A DNA stretch of 56,971 nucleotides from Actinomycetota bacterium (GCA_021324045.1 JAJPJV010000012.1:1-56971); one strand, 5' to 3'. Positions 47,233 to 56,131 are shown, counted from the first letter of the stretch. Notes: generated by a model not told the origin, from the letters alone. A program made the numbers and translations.

Positions 47233-47931
47233 ATGCGACATCGGTCGCTGCCCAAGCTCGTCCTTTCCCATACAGACGTGCGAGTTCTCTCCTTCCTCCC
47301 CGAACTTCGCCTCCGCGTCGCCACCGATGCGATAGGCCTCTGGGAGGCCATCGAAGGGGCGGTCGACCGTGGAGAGCTCCCGCCACCGTTCTGGGCCTTC
47401 GCTTGGGCGGGCGGCATGGCCCTGGCTCGTCACCTCCTCGCTCATCCAGAGCTCGTCGCGGGACGCCAAGTGGTCGACGTCGCGACGGGGTCGGGGGTTG
47501 TCGCCGTCGCCGCAGCGCGTGCCGGCGCACGGGAGGTCGTGGCCTCTGACATCGACGAGTTCGCGATTACGGCGGTAGCGCTGAACGCTCGACTGAACAG
47601 GGTGCGAGTCGAGCCACGACTGGCCGACGTGCGAGAGATCCATGTCCAGCCCGGCGCGGTCGTCACCGCCGGAGACGTCTTTTACGACCGCGACATTGCT
47701 TCGGCGATGATCACCGGCCTGGGCTCGCTCCGCCTCGCCGGAGCTGAGGTTCTCGTCGGAGACCCCCACCGCTCCTTTCTCCCCGAAGACCGCCTCGAAC
47801 CCCTGGCCTTCTATGACGTTGAGGTGGAAGAAGACCTCGAGAACGCGACACTCAAGCACACGGTCGTGGCCCGACTCGTCGAACCAGCTGGACCTCGATC
47901 ATCAGAGGTGCATGGGCACCAAAAAGTTTGA
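47233..47931 (+). CDS. Class I SAM-dependent methyltransferase (ETFB/PrmA-like)
   Basis: A 232-residue Rossmann methyltransferase. PPFWAFAWAGGMALARHLL then VVDVATGSGVVAVAAARAGA (motif I) and VASDIDEFAITAVALNARLN (motif II) match the ETFB-lysine/nicotinamide-N-methylase-like group, often annotated as a PrmA relative. The post-motif block GDVFYDRDIASAMI is where a catalytic or substrate-binding loop is expected. Target unknown (protein lysine or small molecule). The ATG at 47233 is chosen from the leaderless box and from where family similarity begins. Confidence 0.82.
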   Translation: MRHRSLPKLVLSHTDVRVLSFLPELRLRVATDAIGLWEAIEGAVDRGELPPPFWAFAWAGGMALARHLLAHPELVAGRQVVDVATGSGVVAVAAARAGAREVVASDIDEFAITAVALNARLNRVRVEPRLADVREIHVQPGAVVTAGDVFYDRDIASAMITGLGSLRLAGAEVLVGDPHRSFLPEDRLEPLAFYDVEVEEDLENATLKHTVVARLVEPAGPRSSEVHGHQKV

Positions 47932-47957
47932 CATCTAGTTTGGCTCCAAGATATTCT
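47928..47957 (+). promoter_or_regulatory. Sigma-70-like promoter TTGACA-N18-TATTCT for the MFS-marR unit
   Basis: TTGACA (47928-47933) overlaps the methyltransferase stop, and TATTCT (47952-47957) follows after 18 bases. This is the most consensus-like promoter in the window. The spacer holds TTGG-CT-CCAA, a possible half of a regulator site. The transcript would have about 50 bases of leader before the ATG at 48013. Confidence 0.55.
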
Positions 47958-48012
47958 TCTGTGCCTGGCTGACTCCGTCAACAGACACCGTCACTCCCAC
48001 CGCCAGGCCACG

Positions 48013-49485
48013 ATGCGAGCCCTCCAGTCCCGTCAAAATCCTCAGCGCATGGACCCCCGGGTCAAGCAGGTCGCCGTTGTGATCGTGCTCGGCTCGATCA
48101 TGTCCATCCTGGACACCACCATCGTCAACGTCGCATTGGACAGCCTGTCCCGCCAGCTCCACAGCTCGCTGACCACCGTCCAATGGGTCGTCTCCGCGTA
48201 TCTCCTCGCCCTAGCTGCGGTGATACCGCTCACCGGATGGGCGGTGCGGCGATACGGAGCATTTCGCATCTACCTCCAAGCGCTCATCCTCTTCACGATG
48301 GGCTCGGCGCTCTGTGGCCTCGCGACCTCCACTGCTGAACTCATTGCGTTCCGAGCGCTCCAGGGTCTTGGCGGTGGGATGCTCGTGCCCACGGGAATGA
48401 CGCTGCTAGTGCGCGCCGCCGGACCCCGGAATCTTCCCAGGGTAATGGCCACCATCGGCGTCCCTCAGGTGATCGCCCCCGTGTTCGGCCCAACGCTCGG
48501 TGGATTCCTTTTGCAGAGCGTGACATGGCACGCCATTTTCCTGGTCAATGTCCCCATTGGGATCGTCACCGCTGCCATTGCCATCCGGCTCTTGCCCCGG
48601 AGCGAACCCGACCCGGCGGCAGGTCAGCTCGATTGGCCAGGCCTCCTCCTCGCCGCGGCCGCAACGGTGGGAATCACCTTCGGGCTCTCCCAGAGCGAGA
48701 CGGCCGGCAGCATCACCTCGGCGTCGGTCTTGGCGCCGGTCGTTATCAGCCTCGCACTGCTCGTTGTCTACGTTCTTCGGTCACGACGGCTTGCGAATCC
48801 ATTGCTCGACCTCAAGCTGTATCGCATCCGCGCATACAGCGCCGCAACCGTGGTGATGTTCTGCCTCGGTGCGGCAATGTTTGGCGCCATGATCCTCCTG
48901 CCGCTCTATTTCCAGGTTGCCCGGGGGCAGGATGCGATTCATACGGGGCTGTTTCTCATTCCTCAAGGGATCGGTGCTGCCATCGGCATGAACCGCTCGG
49001 CCGCTGCGACCACCCGCCTTGGTGCAGGGCTCACATCATTGATCGGGAGCATCATCATGCTTTCGGCTACAGTGCCCTTCGTCATCTTTACTGCGACGAC
49101 GCCGTACGAATGGATCGCGCTCTCGATGATTTTCCGTGGCGTCGGTGTCGGGCTCGCGTTCATGCCGGCCATGACCGCCGCGTTCGCCGTTCTTGACCAC
49201 GAGCAGGTGAATGACGCCAGTCCCCAACTAAACGTCATCCAACGCGTTGGCGGCTCGCTCGGGACGGCAGCAGTTGCCGTCGTCCTCCAAGCAAAACTCA
49301 CGGATGGGTCGGCCCATCGGACGGCAGCCTCAACCGCTGCTGCCTTTGCAGGAACGTACTGGTGGGTGTTGATCCTCACCGCCATCTCACTGTTACCGGC
49401 GATCGTGCTGTGGCGTATCGAGCGGCAACATCGAGGCAACGAGGCATCGGCTCGCGAAGATCTCCTCGTGGAGGCCGTTGCGTGA
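48013..49485 (+). CDS. DHA2-family MFS multidrug exporter
   Basis: 490 residues and 14 predicted helices. Helix 1 has the DHA2 motif D1-like IMSILDTTIVNVALDSL. Motif A-like GWAVRRYGAFRIY follows helix 2, and motif C in helix 5 is VPQVIAPVFGPTLGGFLL. It should export toxic compounds by proton antiport. The ATG at 48049 (DPRVKQVAV) is an alternative start. Its stop overlaps the start of a MarR-family gene (GTGA), indicating coupled expression and local regulation. Confidence 0.92.
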   Translation: MRALQSRQNPQRMDPRVKQVAVVIVLGSIMSILDTTIVNVALDSLSRQLHSSLTTVQWVVSAYLLALAAVIPLTGWAVRRYGAFRIYLQALILFTMGSALCGLATSTAELIAFRALQGLGGGMLVPTGMTLLVRAAGPRNLPRVMATIGVPQVIAPVFGPTLGGFLLQSVTWHAIFLVNVPIGIVTAAIAIRLLPRSEPDPAAGQLDWPGLLLAAAATVGITFGLSQSETAGSITSASVLAPVVISLALLVVYVLRSRRLANPLLDLKLYRIRAYSAATVVMFCLGAAMFGAMILLPLYFQVARGQDAIHTGLFLIPQGIGAAIGMNRSAAATTRLGAGLTSLIGSIIMLSATVPFVIFTATTPYEWIALSMIFRGVGVGLAFMPAMTAAFAVLDHEQVNDASPQLNVIQRVGGSLGTAAVAVVLQAKLTDGSAHRTAASTAAAFAGTYWWVLILTAISLLPAIVLWRIERQHRGNEASAREDLLVEAVA

Positions 49486-49937
49486 CCGTATTCAGCGAGT
49501 CCAGTCACGAGTTCGCCTTGGAACAACTACGAATTGCCATGGGCGAGCTCTTTGGCGCGGAGCGTCGCCTGCGAGGTCGAGAGCAGCACCAGGCACGCGA
49601 CCTTACGAGCTCTCAGTTTCGCGCGCTCGCACTCATCGACAAGGACAACGAGGTGACTGCCGGTGAGATCGCCCGGAGCGCAGATCTCAATCCCGCGAGC
49701 GTGACCGCGATGCTCGACCTTCTGGAGGCAAGGGGCATCGTGGAACGGAGAAGAGCGGTGACCGATCGCCGAATGTGCCTAGTCTCCCTGACACCTAAGG
49801 GCCGAAAAGTCGTCGAAGAGAAACGAGCGCAATGGCAGGCTCTCTGGCAAGACCGGCTCGGGCACTTCACAAAGGAGGAGTTGGTAGCGGCCTTCCGGGT
49901 CATGCGAACCATGATCGAACTGCTCGAGGAATTCTAA
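49482..49937 (+). CDS. MarR-family transcriptional regulator
   Basis: A 151-residue winged-helix protein. The recognition region LTSSQFRALALIDKDNEVTAGEIARSADLNPASVTAMLDLLEARG (here described only: helices about 42-86) is followed by the wing ERRRAVTDRRMCLVSLTPKGR, with the invariant DRR. The long flanking helices suit dimerisation. A GTG start overlaps the upstream exporter stop. It probably represses the exporter operon in response to a phenolic or drug-like ligand. Confidence 0.92.
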   Translation: MTVFSESSHEFALEQLRIAMGELFGAERRLRGREQHQARDLTSSQFRALALIDKDNEVTAGEIARSADLNPASVTAMLDLLEARGIVERRRAVTDRRMCLVSLTPKGRKVVEEKRAQWQALWQDRLGHFTKEELVAAFRVMRTMIELLEEF

Positions 49938-50101
49938 GGTTCCCGATTCTGCGCCAAGAGCTGGCTGGTTATCCCGTTCCGTGAGTCGCTCGACTCGCTG
50001 GACGCTGCCGGAGACCTGGCCAAATATGAGAACGGCGCGATGATCGAGGTCCACGGGGTTTTCGAACCTCGTGGCGCTATAGGTCCTGGACAGGAGGGTG
50101 C
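49938..50101 (+). pseudogene. Possible N-terminal remnant of a UbiD-type decarboxylase gene
   Basis: The frame directly after the marR stop reads IPFRESLDSLDAAGDLAKYE and continues open to 50138. This resembles the FR-x2-L-x2-L-x-AAG-L start of UbiD-family decarboxylases. It lacks a clear start codon and is cut off by the SDR gene. It may be a fragment left by deletion, or chance similarity. Confidence 0.25.
50051..50074 (+). terminator. 10-bp hairpin with TTCG tetraloop
   Basis: CCACGGGGTT, loop TTCG, AACCTCGTGG: ten pairs with one G-T wobble, between marR and the SDR gene. No U-tract follows. It could end the exporter-marR transcript or shape the SDR leader. Confidence 0.4.
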
Positions 50102-50854
50102 ATGGTTGCTGATCTGTTCGATTTGTCCGACAAGGTAGCGCTGGTCACCGGCGGAAGCCGAGGCCTTGGCTATCAGATGGTGCGAGCATTCGCCGAGCAC
50201 GGAGCAGATGTAGTGATCGCAAGCCGGAAGCTCGACAATTGCGAAAGGGTCGCCAAAGAAATGCGCGGCATGGGCCGTCGAGCAATGGCCGTTCAGGTGC
50301 ACGCAGCTCATTGGGACTCGATCGATCGAATGATCGAGCTTGTCTACGCCGAATTCGGGCGCGTCGACATCCTCGTGAACAATGCGGGAATGAGTCCACC
50401 GATGCCGAGTCACGAGGTCACCGAAGCTCTCTTTGACAGCGTCGTGGGCTTGAACTTCAAAGGACCGTTTCGCCTTGCGAGTCAGATCGCGAGGCGAATG
50501 CGCGATGGCAAGGGTGGGGTGATCATCAACGTCTCCTCCTCAGGCGCCCTCATGCCGTTGCCCAATGTGGTTCCCTACGGGAGCGCGAAGGCAGCTCTCA
50601 ACGCGATGACCCGCTCCCTCGCGGCCGAATACGGCCCTTCTGTCCGGGTCAACACGCTCTCGCCAGGACCATTCCTTACCGACATCGCCAAGGCTTGGGC
50701 GCCAGAGGCTCGGGAGCGATCCGACAACGCGCTCGGGCGACCGGGCCGGCCGGAAGAGATCGTTACCGCAGCCCTTTTCCTGGCCAGCCCTGCCTCGAGC
50801 TTCACAACCGGGGCCCTCGTCAGGGTCGACGGCGGGCTCAAGATCGGCCAATAG
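50102..50854 (+). CDS. Short-chain dehydrogenase/reductase (SDR)
   Basis: A 250-residue classical SDR. The cofactor loop TGGSRGLG is at 16-23, NNAG at 93-96, catalytic Ser near 146 (NVSSSG), Tyr159 and Lys163 (YGSAK), and the PG motif in NTLSPGPFLTD. SR after the second strand (IASRKLD) suggests NADP(H). It probably oxidises or reduces a hydroxy or keto group. CAGGAGGGTGC precedes the ATG, a strong ribosome site. Substrate unknown; nearby exporters and an LLM oxidoreductase suggest xenobiotic or secondary metabolism. Confidence 0.92.
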   Translation: MVADLFDLSDKVALVTGGSRGLGYQMVRAFAEHGADVVIASRKLDNCERVAKEMRGMGRRAMAVQVHAAHWDSIDRMIELVYAEFGRVDILVNNAGMSPPMPSHEVTEALFDSVVGLNFKGPFRLASQIARRMRDGKGGVIINVSSSGALMPLPNVVPYGSAKAALNAMTRSLAAEYGPSVRVNTLSPGPFLTDIAKAWAPEARERSDNALGRPGRPEEIVTAALFLASPASSFTTGALVRVDGGLKIGQ

Positions 50855-50895
50855 CTCAAGCCGGATCCTCGTCGGCCAGACCTTCCCCGAAAGCC

Positions 50896-51513
50896 GTGGC
50901 GATTTCTGACACCTCGCTCTTCGCCGAGTCCTTCGTCACCGTCTTGGTGGTGATGGACCCTGTGGGGAACGTTCCAGTATTCCTCGCCCTAACGAGGGAT
51001 CGCACCACGGCCCAGCGTCGGCGTGCCGCAGGGGAGGCATGCATCGTTGCCGCTGGCGTCGTCTTTTTGTTCGCGCTCTTCGGGCAGGAGATCCTTCATC
51101 TGCTCGGTATCTCCCTTGCCTCGCTCGAAGTCGCTGGAGGGATGGTGCTGGTCCTGGCCGCTCTCTCCTTGCTCTATCCGAGAGTAGGCGAGACCGAGCA
51201 AGATGCCCGCGCCGTCAACGTCGCGTTCGTACCTTTGGGAACCCCTTTGCTGGCTGGGCCGGGGGCGATCGCTGCTGTAATGGTCTACATCCGGCGCACG
51301 AGCGGTCTTTCCCAGGTCCTGATCGTGCTGGCAGCCGTAGCCGGAGTCCTCATCTTGCTGTTCCTCGTCTTGCGCTTCGCCGACCGCTTGGCCCGAGCGT
51401 TGACCGACAATGGAATCGAACTACTCTCCAGGATCGTCGGATTGCTCTTGGCAGCGATCGCCATCCAGCTCGTGGCCACTGGAGCCTTGTTCTGGGCGCG
51501 GCACGGGGTGTGA
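50896..51513 (+). CDS. MarC-family integral membrane protein
   Basis: 205 residues, six helices. Conserved MarC features are FVTVLVVMDPVGNVPVFLALT near the start, GGMVLVLAALSLL, VAFVPLGTPLLAGPGAIAAVMV and ELLSRIVGLLLAAIAIQL. The function of MarC proteins is unsettled; an earlier link to multiple antibiotic resistance was withdrawn. The start is taken as the GTG at 50896, without a clear ribosome site. It follows the SDR by 41 bases on the same strand. Confidence 0.88.
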   Translation: MAISDTSLFAESFVTVLVVMDPVGNVPVFLALTRDRTTAQRRRAAGEACIVAAGVVFLFALFGQEILHLLGISLASLEVAGGMVLVLAALSLLYPRVGETEQDARAVNVAFVPLGTPLLAGPGAIAAVMVYIRRTSGLSQVLIVLAAVAGVLILLFLVLRFADRLARALTDNGIELLSRIVGLLLAAIAIQLVATGALFWARHGV

Positions 51514-51843
51514 ACGATTGCAAGCTGCGGATCGCTCCGAGCGACTCCGGCCGAAAGGGCTTCGATGTTCGAAGTGATTGCTCAACCCTCGGCGTACGGA
51601 CCGCTCTCGCACGCCTCGTCTGTCGCAAAGCTCAAGAGCTCACTGGGTCTCGCCGTCTCAATACGATCGGCGAGCCGGGTTACTGCTCTGTGCCTCGCGC
51701 ACTATCCTCGGTGCTCTCTGGAAGGGACTGATCCATTCGAGCGCGCCTGGTAATACCGGTGCACGAGGTTAGCGCAAGGACCTGAGCACCGAGTGAACCA
51801 CGCTACACGGTAACGTCCGAACACCACCTTGCCGAGAACGACG
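51514..51843. other. Spacer without a supported gene
   Basis: 330 bases between the MarC-like gene and the second exporter. Frames are short and compositionally random. Promoter-like TACACGGTAACGT lies near 51805-51817, about 30 bases before the exporter ATG. Confidence 0.5.
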
Positions 51844-53319
51844 ATGAGCACGACGACTGAACCGAGCATGGGGGTGCAGACCCATCTGAAGCGCCATCCA
51901 ACGCTGGCGCTGGTAGTCATCGCTTGTGCGCAGCTCATGGTCATCCTCGACGCCACCATCGTCAATGTCGCATTACCGACGATCCGCGCAGAGCTTCATT
52001 TCTCGGCCGCCAGCCTCGAATGGGTTATTACCGCCTACGCTGTCACGTTCGGCGGGCTCCTCCTCTTTGGGGGCCGTACCGGCGACCTCTACGGCAAGCG
52101 CCGCATGTTTATGGTCGGCGTGGGTTTGTTCGCCATCGCATCACTGTTTGGAGGCCTCGCAACCAACGAGCTGTGGCTCATTATCACCCGCGGGCTCCAG
52201 GGAGTAGGTGGCGCCATTGCGTCCCCGACCGCCCTTTCTTTGGTGGCGATCAACTTCTCCGAAGGGCCTGAACGCAACAGAGCCATGGGTGTCTACTCCG
52301 CAATGTCAGCATTGGGCGGCGCGCTCGGCCTGCTCCTCGGTGGGCTCCTCACCAGCTACGTTTCATGGCGTTGGATCTTTTTCGTGAACGTCCCCATCGG
52401 CGCAGCCGGCCTGCTGATGGCACCGCGCGTGCTCCAGGAGTCGATCCCCACCCCAGGGCGCCTGGACGTACCAGGGGCTCTCACAGTCACAGCCGGGATG
52501 CTCAGCTTGGTCTACAGCCTGACCAATGCTTCCCTGCACCCCTGGAGCTCGATGGGAACGGTAATCCCATTAGTCGGTGCTGGCATTCTTCTCATGGCCT
52601 TTGTCGCCATCGAGCGGAGCACACCGGCTCCGCTCATGCCGTTGTCGATCTTCAAGTCCCGAAATCGCTCCGGAGCCTACGCGATCATGCTCGCCCTCGG
52701 CGTGGCGGTCTTCGCCGTGTTCTTTTTCATGACCCAATACCTCCAGGACATCCAGTACTACAGCGCGGTGCGCACCGGTGTGGCCTTCTTGCCGATGTCG
52801 GTAGCGATCATGGTGGCTGCAGTCGGCACGTCCCGGTTGCTGGGCAAAATCAGCATCCGGGTACCACTGTTGGTGGGACCGATCCTTGCCCTCGCTGGCG
52901 AGCTGGGTCTGAGCCGCTTGACACCGACCTCAGGATACGCTGCCGCCATCATCCCTCTCGTCCTAATCGCTTTCGGAATGGGGCAGAGCTTCGTTCCACT
53001 GACAGTGACAGTCATGTCCGGGGTAGCGCCAAATGAAGCCGGTCTGGCATCGGCTCTGCTCAACACTGGTCAGCAAGTCGGTGGCGCTCTAGGGCTAGCA
53101 GTACTGGGAACCATTGCGATATCGGCTGCGCACCGCTACATGAACACCGCACTTTCCGCGCACCACCGACCAACAGCTGCACTCTTGCACGCCGCCACAG
53201 TCCACGGCTACACACGAGGATTCGAGGTCGGCACGCTGATTGCCGCCGTGGCACTGCTCGTATCTGTGTTCGTACTGCGAAAACCATCAGGAAGCCGAGA
53301 GTCGCTACCCGTCCCCTGA
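51844..53319 (+). CDS. DHA2-family MFS exporter (EmrB/QacA type)
   Basis: 491 residues, 14 predicted helices. It carries the DHA2 motif QLMVILDATIVNVALPTI in helix 1, motif A GGRTGDLYGKRRMF between helices 2 and 3, motif B LWLIITRGLQGVGGA and motif C SALGGALGLLLGGLL. It is a proton-driven exporter of drugs or secondary metabolites. The ATG at 51844 (STTTEPSMG) is used; a TTG 5 codons upstream is possible. It is only a distant paralogue of the exporter at 48013. It has no regulator directly attached. Confidence 0.93.
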   Translation: MSTTTEPSMGVQTHLKRHPTLALVVIACAQLMVILDATIVNVALPTIRAELHFSAASLEWVITAYAVTFGGLLLFGGRTGDLYGKRRMFMVGVGLFAIASLFGGLATNELWLIITRGLQGVGGAIASPTALSLVAINFSEGPERNRAMGVYSAMSALGGALGLLLGGLLTSYVSWRWIFFVNVPIGAAGLLMAPRVLQESIPTPGRLDVPGALTVTAGMLSLVYSLTNASLHPWSSMGTVIPLVGAGILLMAFVAIERSTPAPLMPLSIFKSRNRSGAYAIMLALGVAVFAVFFFMTQYLQDIQYYSAVRTGVAFLPMSVAIMVAAVGTSRLLGKISIRVPLLVGPILALAGELGLSRLTPTSGYAAAIIPLVLIAFGMGQSFVPLTVTVMSGVAPNEAGLASALLNTGQQVGGALGLAVLGTIAISAAHRYMNTALSAHHRPTAALLHAATVHGYTRGFEVGTLIAAVALLVSVFVLRKPSGSRESLPVP

Positions 53320-53386
53320 CATCCCCCCAGCGGTGCCGACATGCCTTCGGTCCTCGCCTCCAGAACTTTCTCGACACGTAGCTGGG

Positions 53387-54193
53387 TCATGCACTCGCGG
53401 CCCCAGGTACCAGATTTTCTTCTGGTTGCGGGAAGCTCCACGGATTGACGACGTGGCGATCCAGGAACAAGGTGATGAGCCTCGCCGACAGCAAGCCGAA
53501 CGCCGGTATGAGATCGAATGCATGCGGCAAGCCTTCGAAAATGTGAACCTCGGCCTGAACCCCTGCTTCGATCAACGCTTGGTACATCTTGAGGCTTTGA
53601 CTCCAGTGAATCCGGTGATCGTGGTTACCCGTCATCAAGAGGGTGGCAGGAAAACGCGGACTCACATAGGTCATTGGGCTCATCGCTCGAAGGCGAGAGT
53701 CTGAAACGTCTTCGCCCAAGAGGTACTTCATTGCCTCGGGGATTCCCTGTGCCTTCGCATCTGGCCCCGTGAAATCAACCGGTGGGTAGAGGGCAACCGC
53801 GGCGGCAACAGGGTGCACACCGAGGCCCGCAGCCAAGAGTGCTAGGCACCCACCAGCCGAATTCCCTGAAACCGCGATTTTTTCAGTCGCGACGTCAAAT
53901 GAGGACGCGTGGTCACAGAAGTAGCCGAGTGCCGTCTGGACATCATCGAGCTGAGCTGGCCATTTGGCCTCAGTTGCGAGCCGGTATTCGCATGCCATGC
54001 ACGTGAACCCCTCTTGTGCAAGGGCAATCCCATAACCGGCCAACTGTCGGCGGTCTCCATGGACGAAACTCCCGCCGTGGATCAGTAGTACGCCTGCGCC
54101 ATTGGGTTCCTGTGGTCGGTACAGATCCGCCAGAAGCTCACGTCCTTCGACGTGGCCGACCCTGATCGGCTCGGCGGGCGCGACCTCTGACAT
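53387..54193 (-). CDS. Alpha/beta hydrolase (HSL-type esterase/carboxylesterase)
   Basis: 268 residues. The oxyanion-hole HGG is in LLIHGGSFVHGD (about 38-49), the nucleophile elbow is VSGNSAGGCLAL near residue 128, the acid Asp lies in MTGNHDHRIHW and the His in GLPHAFDL. This is the hormone-sensitive-lipase/BD-FAE-like esterase layout, hydrolysing small carboxylic esters. The ATG at 54193 has AAAGGAGG 6 bases upstream, which rejects a longer start. It is convergent with the exporter; its promoter side faces the palindrome at 54297. Confidence 0.9.
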   Translation of the reverse strand: MSEVAPAEPIRVGHVEGRELLADLYRPQEPNGAGVLLIHGGSFVHGDRRQLAGYGIALAQEGFTCMACEYRLATEAKWPAQLDDVQTALGYFCDHASSFDVATEKIAVSGNSAGGCLALLAAGLGVHPVAAAVALYPPVDFTGPDAKAQGIPEAMKYLLGEDVSDSRLRAMSPMTYVSPRFPATLLMTGNHDHRIHWSQSLKMYQALIEAGVQAEVHIFEGLPHAFDLIPAFGLLSARLITLFLDRHVVNPWSFPQPEENLVPGAASA

Positions 54194-54296
54194 GCCATTC
54201 CTCCTTTCCAGACGATGCCCAGAACCTCTCAGCCTTCCGCTGACCACGCTCGTGAGCACGCATCGCATCTACCCCGCGCGGGTCTGCAATAGCCTT

Positions 54297-54320
54297 GAGA
54301 CGATGATCAATCATCATCTC
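54297..54320. promoter_or_regulatory. 24-bp palindrome, operator-like
   Basis: GAGACGATGAT at 54297-54307 and ATCATCATCTC at 54310-54320 are inverted arms matching at 10 of 11 positions around a 2-base centre. It lies between the divergent esterase gene and the small zinc-ribbon ORF, about 100 and 80 bases from their starts. This fits an operator for a dimeric regulator of either or both. Confidence 0.6.
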
Positions 54321-54399
54321 AGCTGAGGCGTCCACGATGTTGTAGTCATGCGTGATCAGGTAACCTGGACGCGGTACCTTGTTCACGGAGACCTGCTTC

Positions 54400-54588
54400 A
54401 TGGAGATCCGCACAATCGATGGAGAAGTGATCCGTGTGAACGCGAAGGAACAATCACCTGTGATCTGGCGATGTTCCAGGTGCGGAGCGCTCGTCCATCC
54501 TTCTGATGACCAAAACCCGGTTGCTTGGTGCCCACGGTGCAGGCGCCCAGTTGACGCGCGACGTGACGGCGGCTCCGATGAAAGGTAG
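54400..54588 (+). CDS. Small zinc-ribbon protein
   Basis: 62 residues, opening EIRTIDGEVIRVNAKEQ, then two Cys pairs, WRCSRCGALVH and AWCPRCRRP, spaced as a zinc ribbon, and a polar tail. The ATG at 54400 has GGAG about 9 bases upstream; a TTG at 54379 could add seven residues. The Cys pattern is clear but the gene is short and unclassified. It could be an accessory electron or nucleic-acid-binding protein, or a regulator. Confidence 0.5.
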   Translation: MEIRTIDGEVIRVNAKEQSPVIWRCSRCGALVHPSDDQNPVAWCPRCRRPVDARRDGGSDER

Positions 54589-55040
54589 GGAAAGCTCTTC
54601 AGCTCGCTCGTGATTCGCAAGAAAGTCGGCGTCGGGGCATTCGATTCGCGATGAGTGTATCCAAGGCTTGAGCCCGTCGGCTGCAGGCCTTCAGTCGGCC
54701 GCATCGCCGACGCAGCCCGAGCTCCCATCGAGACGCAATAGCGCAATCGCGTCGTGTCGGGCCTTCCAGCCGTGGAGCCAACAGGGCACTTTGGTGGCGA
54801 AGGAACACCGATGATCCCGGCAGGACTCCCTGGTCGAGGTCGGTTGGGTGACGACTGACGTCGCGGCCTTGCTCGGCGAGCGAACCGGCTTATGAGTCGG
54901 CGGACATTGGTCTGGTGACCCCGGAGGCTTGCGTAACGAGGAACTGCCGAAGGCGGGTTGCGAGCGGACGCTTATGTGGCCTCAAGATCGTCGTATTGTC
55001 TCCGCATTGACCTTCACGGTCCACGTCAGGGGGTTGCGCG
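54589..55040. other. Spacer without a supported gene
   Basis: About 450 bases upstream of the LLM oxidoreductase. No frame has recognisable domains on either strand. AGGGGG at 55027-55032 is the oxidoreductase ribosome site. Confidence 0.5.
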
Positions 55041-56087
55041 ATGAACATCGAGATCTGGAACGCGAGCGGGAACGTCGCCGGCCAGGCCGCGGCTCTTGCC
55101 CGTCGAGCGGAAGCAGAGGGCTTCGATGGCCTGAGCTTCGGCGACACCCAATGCCTCAGTGCGGATCCGTTCGTCGGACTCGCGGTAGCCGCAGGTGCCA
55201 CACGTCAACTCAAGTTGGGTGTGGGTGTCACCAATCCCCTCACGCGCCACCCTGCGGTCGTCGCGTGTGCCGTCGCAACGCTTCAAGCCGAGTCTGGAGG
55301 TCGGGCTGTACTCGGGATCGGGCGTGGAGACTCCGCCGTCGCCAAACTCGGGATGCGCGCCGCGCCGGTCGCAGTACTCGATGCCTACCTTGAGCAACTC
55401 CAGCGATACCTCGCAGGTCAAGAGGCTACCGTCGATGGTCATCGGAGCGCATTGGAATGGTTGACAGGACAGTCGTGGCCAAAGGTTCCTGTCGATGTGG
55501 CTGCCACCGGGCCAGCGGTAATCGCCATCGGCGCCAAGCGCGCTGAGCGAGTGACATTCAACGTAGGAGCGAACAAAGACCGCCTGGATAAGGCGATCGC
55601 GCTTGCTCGACAGGCCCGAGCCGAGGTCCAGGCGCCACAAGCGGAACTGTCGCTTGGTGCTTACATCAATGTCGTTCCACACCCTGACCGGAGCGTCGCT
55701 CGCGACCTCATCAAGGGGGTGCTCGCGACCTACGCCCGGTTCTCGGGCATGCCGGGACATCCAGTCGAACTCCTGGACCCCGCCGATGCCTCGGTGATTA
55801 CTGCTCTAGGGCAACACTACGACGGCTCCCGCCACGCCCGCAGTGACGCCCCCCACGTTCAATACCTCAATGACGATTTCATCGATCGATTCGGGGTGGC
55901 AGGGCCACCGGAACACTGTATCGAGAAACTTGTCGGGCTCTTCGCTCTTGGCCTCGATCGGCTCGCAATGGTTGGACCCGCCCCCGATGGACCCCCAGAG
56001 CTCGTCGCTGAGTCTCGGCAACTGCTTGTCGATGTCGTCCTCCCCGCCGTCCGAACTGGCGTCGCAAAGGCGCAGCAGCTGAGCTGA
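55041..56087 (+). CDS. LLM-class (luciferase-like) F420-dependent oxidoreductase
   Basis: 348 residues, TIM-barrel of the bacterial luciferase family. AEAEGFDGLSFGDTQ (about 24-38), LGVGVTNPLTRHPAVVA and GGRAVLGIGRGDSAV (about 94-108) resemble F420-dependent methylene-tetrahydromethanopterin reductase relatives in actinobacteria. It probably moves hydride to or from F420 (FMN is possible) on an unknown substrate. AGGGGG stands 8 bases before the ATG. It is separate from its neighbours; proximity to the SDR, esterase and exporters suggests modification of small hydrophobic compounds. Confidence 0.9.
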   Translation: MNIEIWNASGNVAGQAAALARRAEAEGFDGLSFGDTQCLSADPFVGLAVAAGATRQLKLGVGVTNPLTRHPAVVACAVATLQAESGGRAVLGIGRGDSAVAKLGMRAAPVAVLDAYLEQLQRYLAGQEATVDGHRSALEWLTGQSWPKVPVDVAATGPAVIAIGAKRAERVTFNVGANKDRLDKAIALARQARAEVQAPQAELSLGAYINVVPHPDRSVARDLIKGVLATYARFSGMPGHPVELLDPADASVITALGQHYDGSRHARSDAPHVQYLNDDFIDRFGVAGPPEHCIEKLVGLFALGLDRLAMVGPAPDGPPELVAESRQLLVDVVLPAVRTGVAKAQQLS

Positions 56088-56131
56088 CGGGTCGGCTATC
56101 GCTGGCTCCGTCTCCCGACAGGCCGATGACA

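Noticed and set aside
54138-54746. 202-residue minus-strand frame
   Set aside because: Spans the palindrome and is antisense to the zinc-ribbon ORF; no domain and no start signal.
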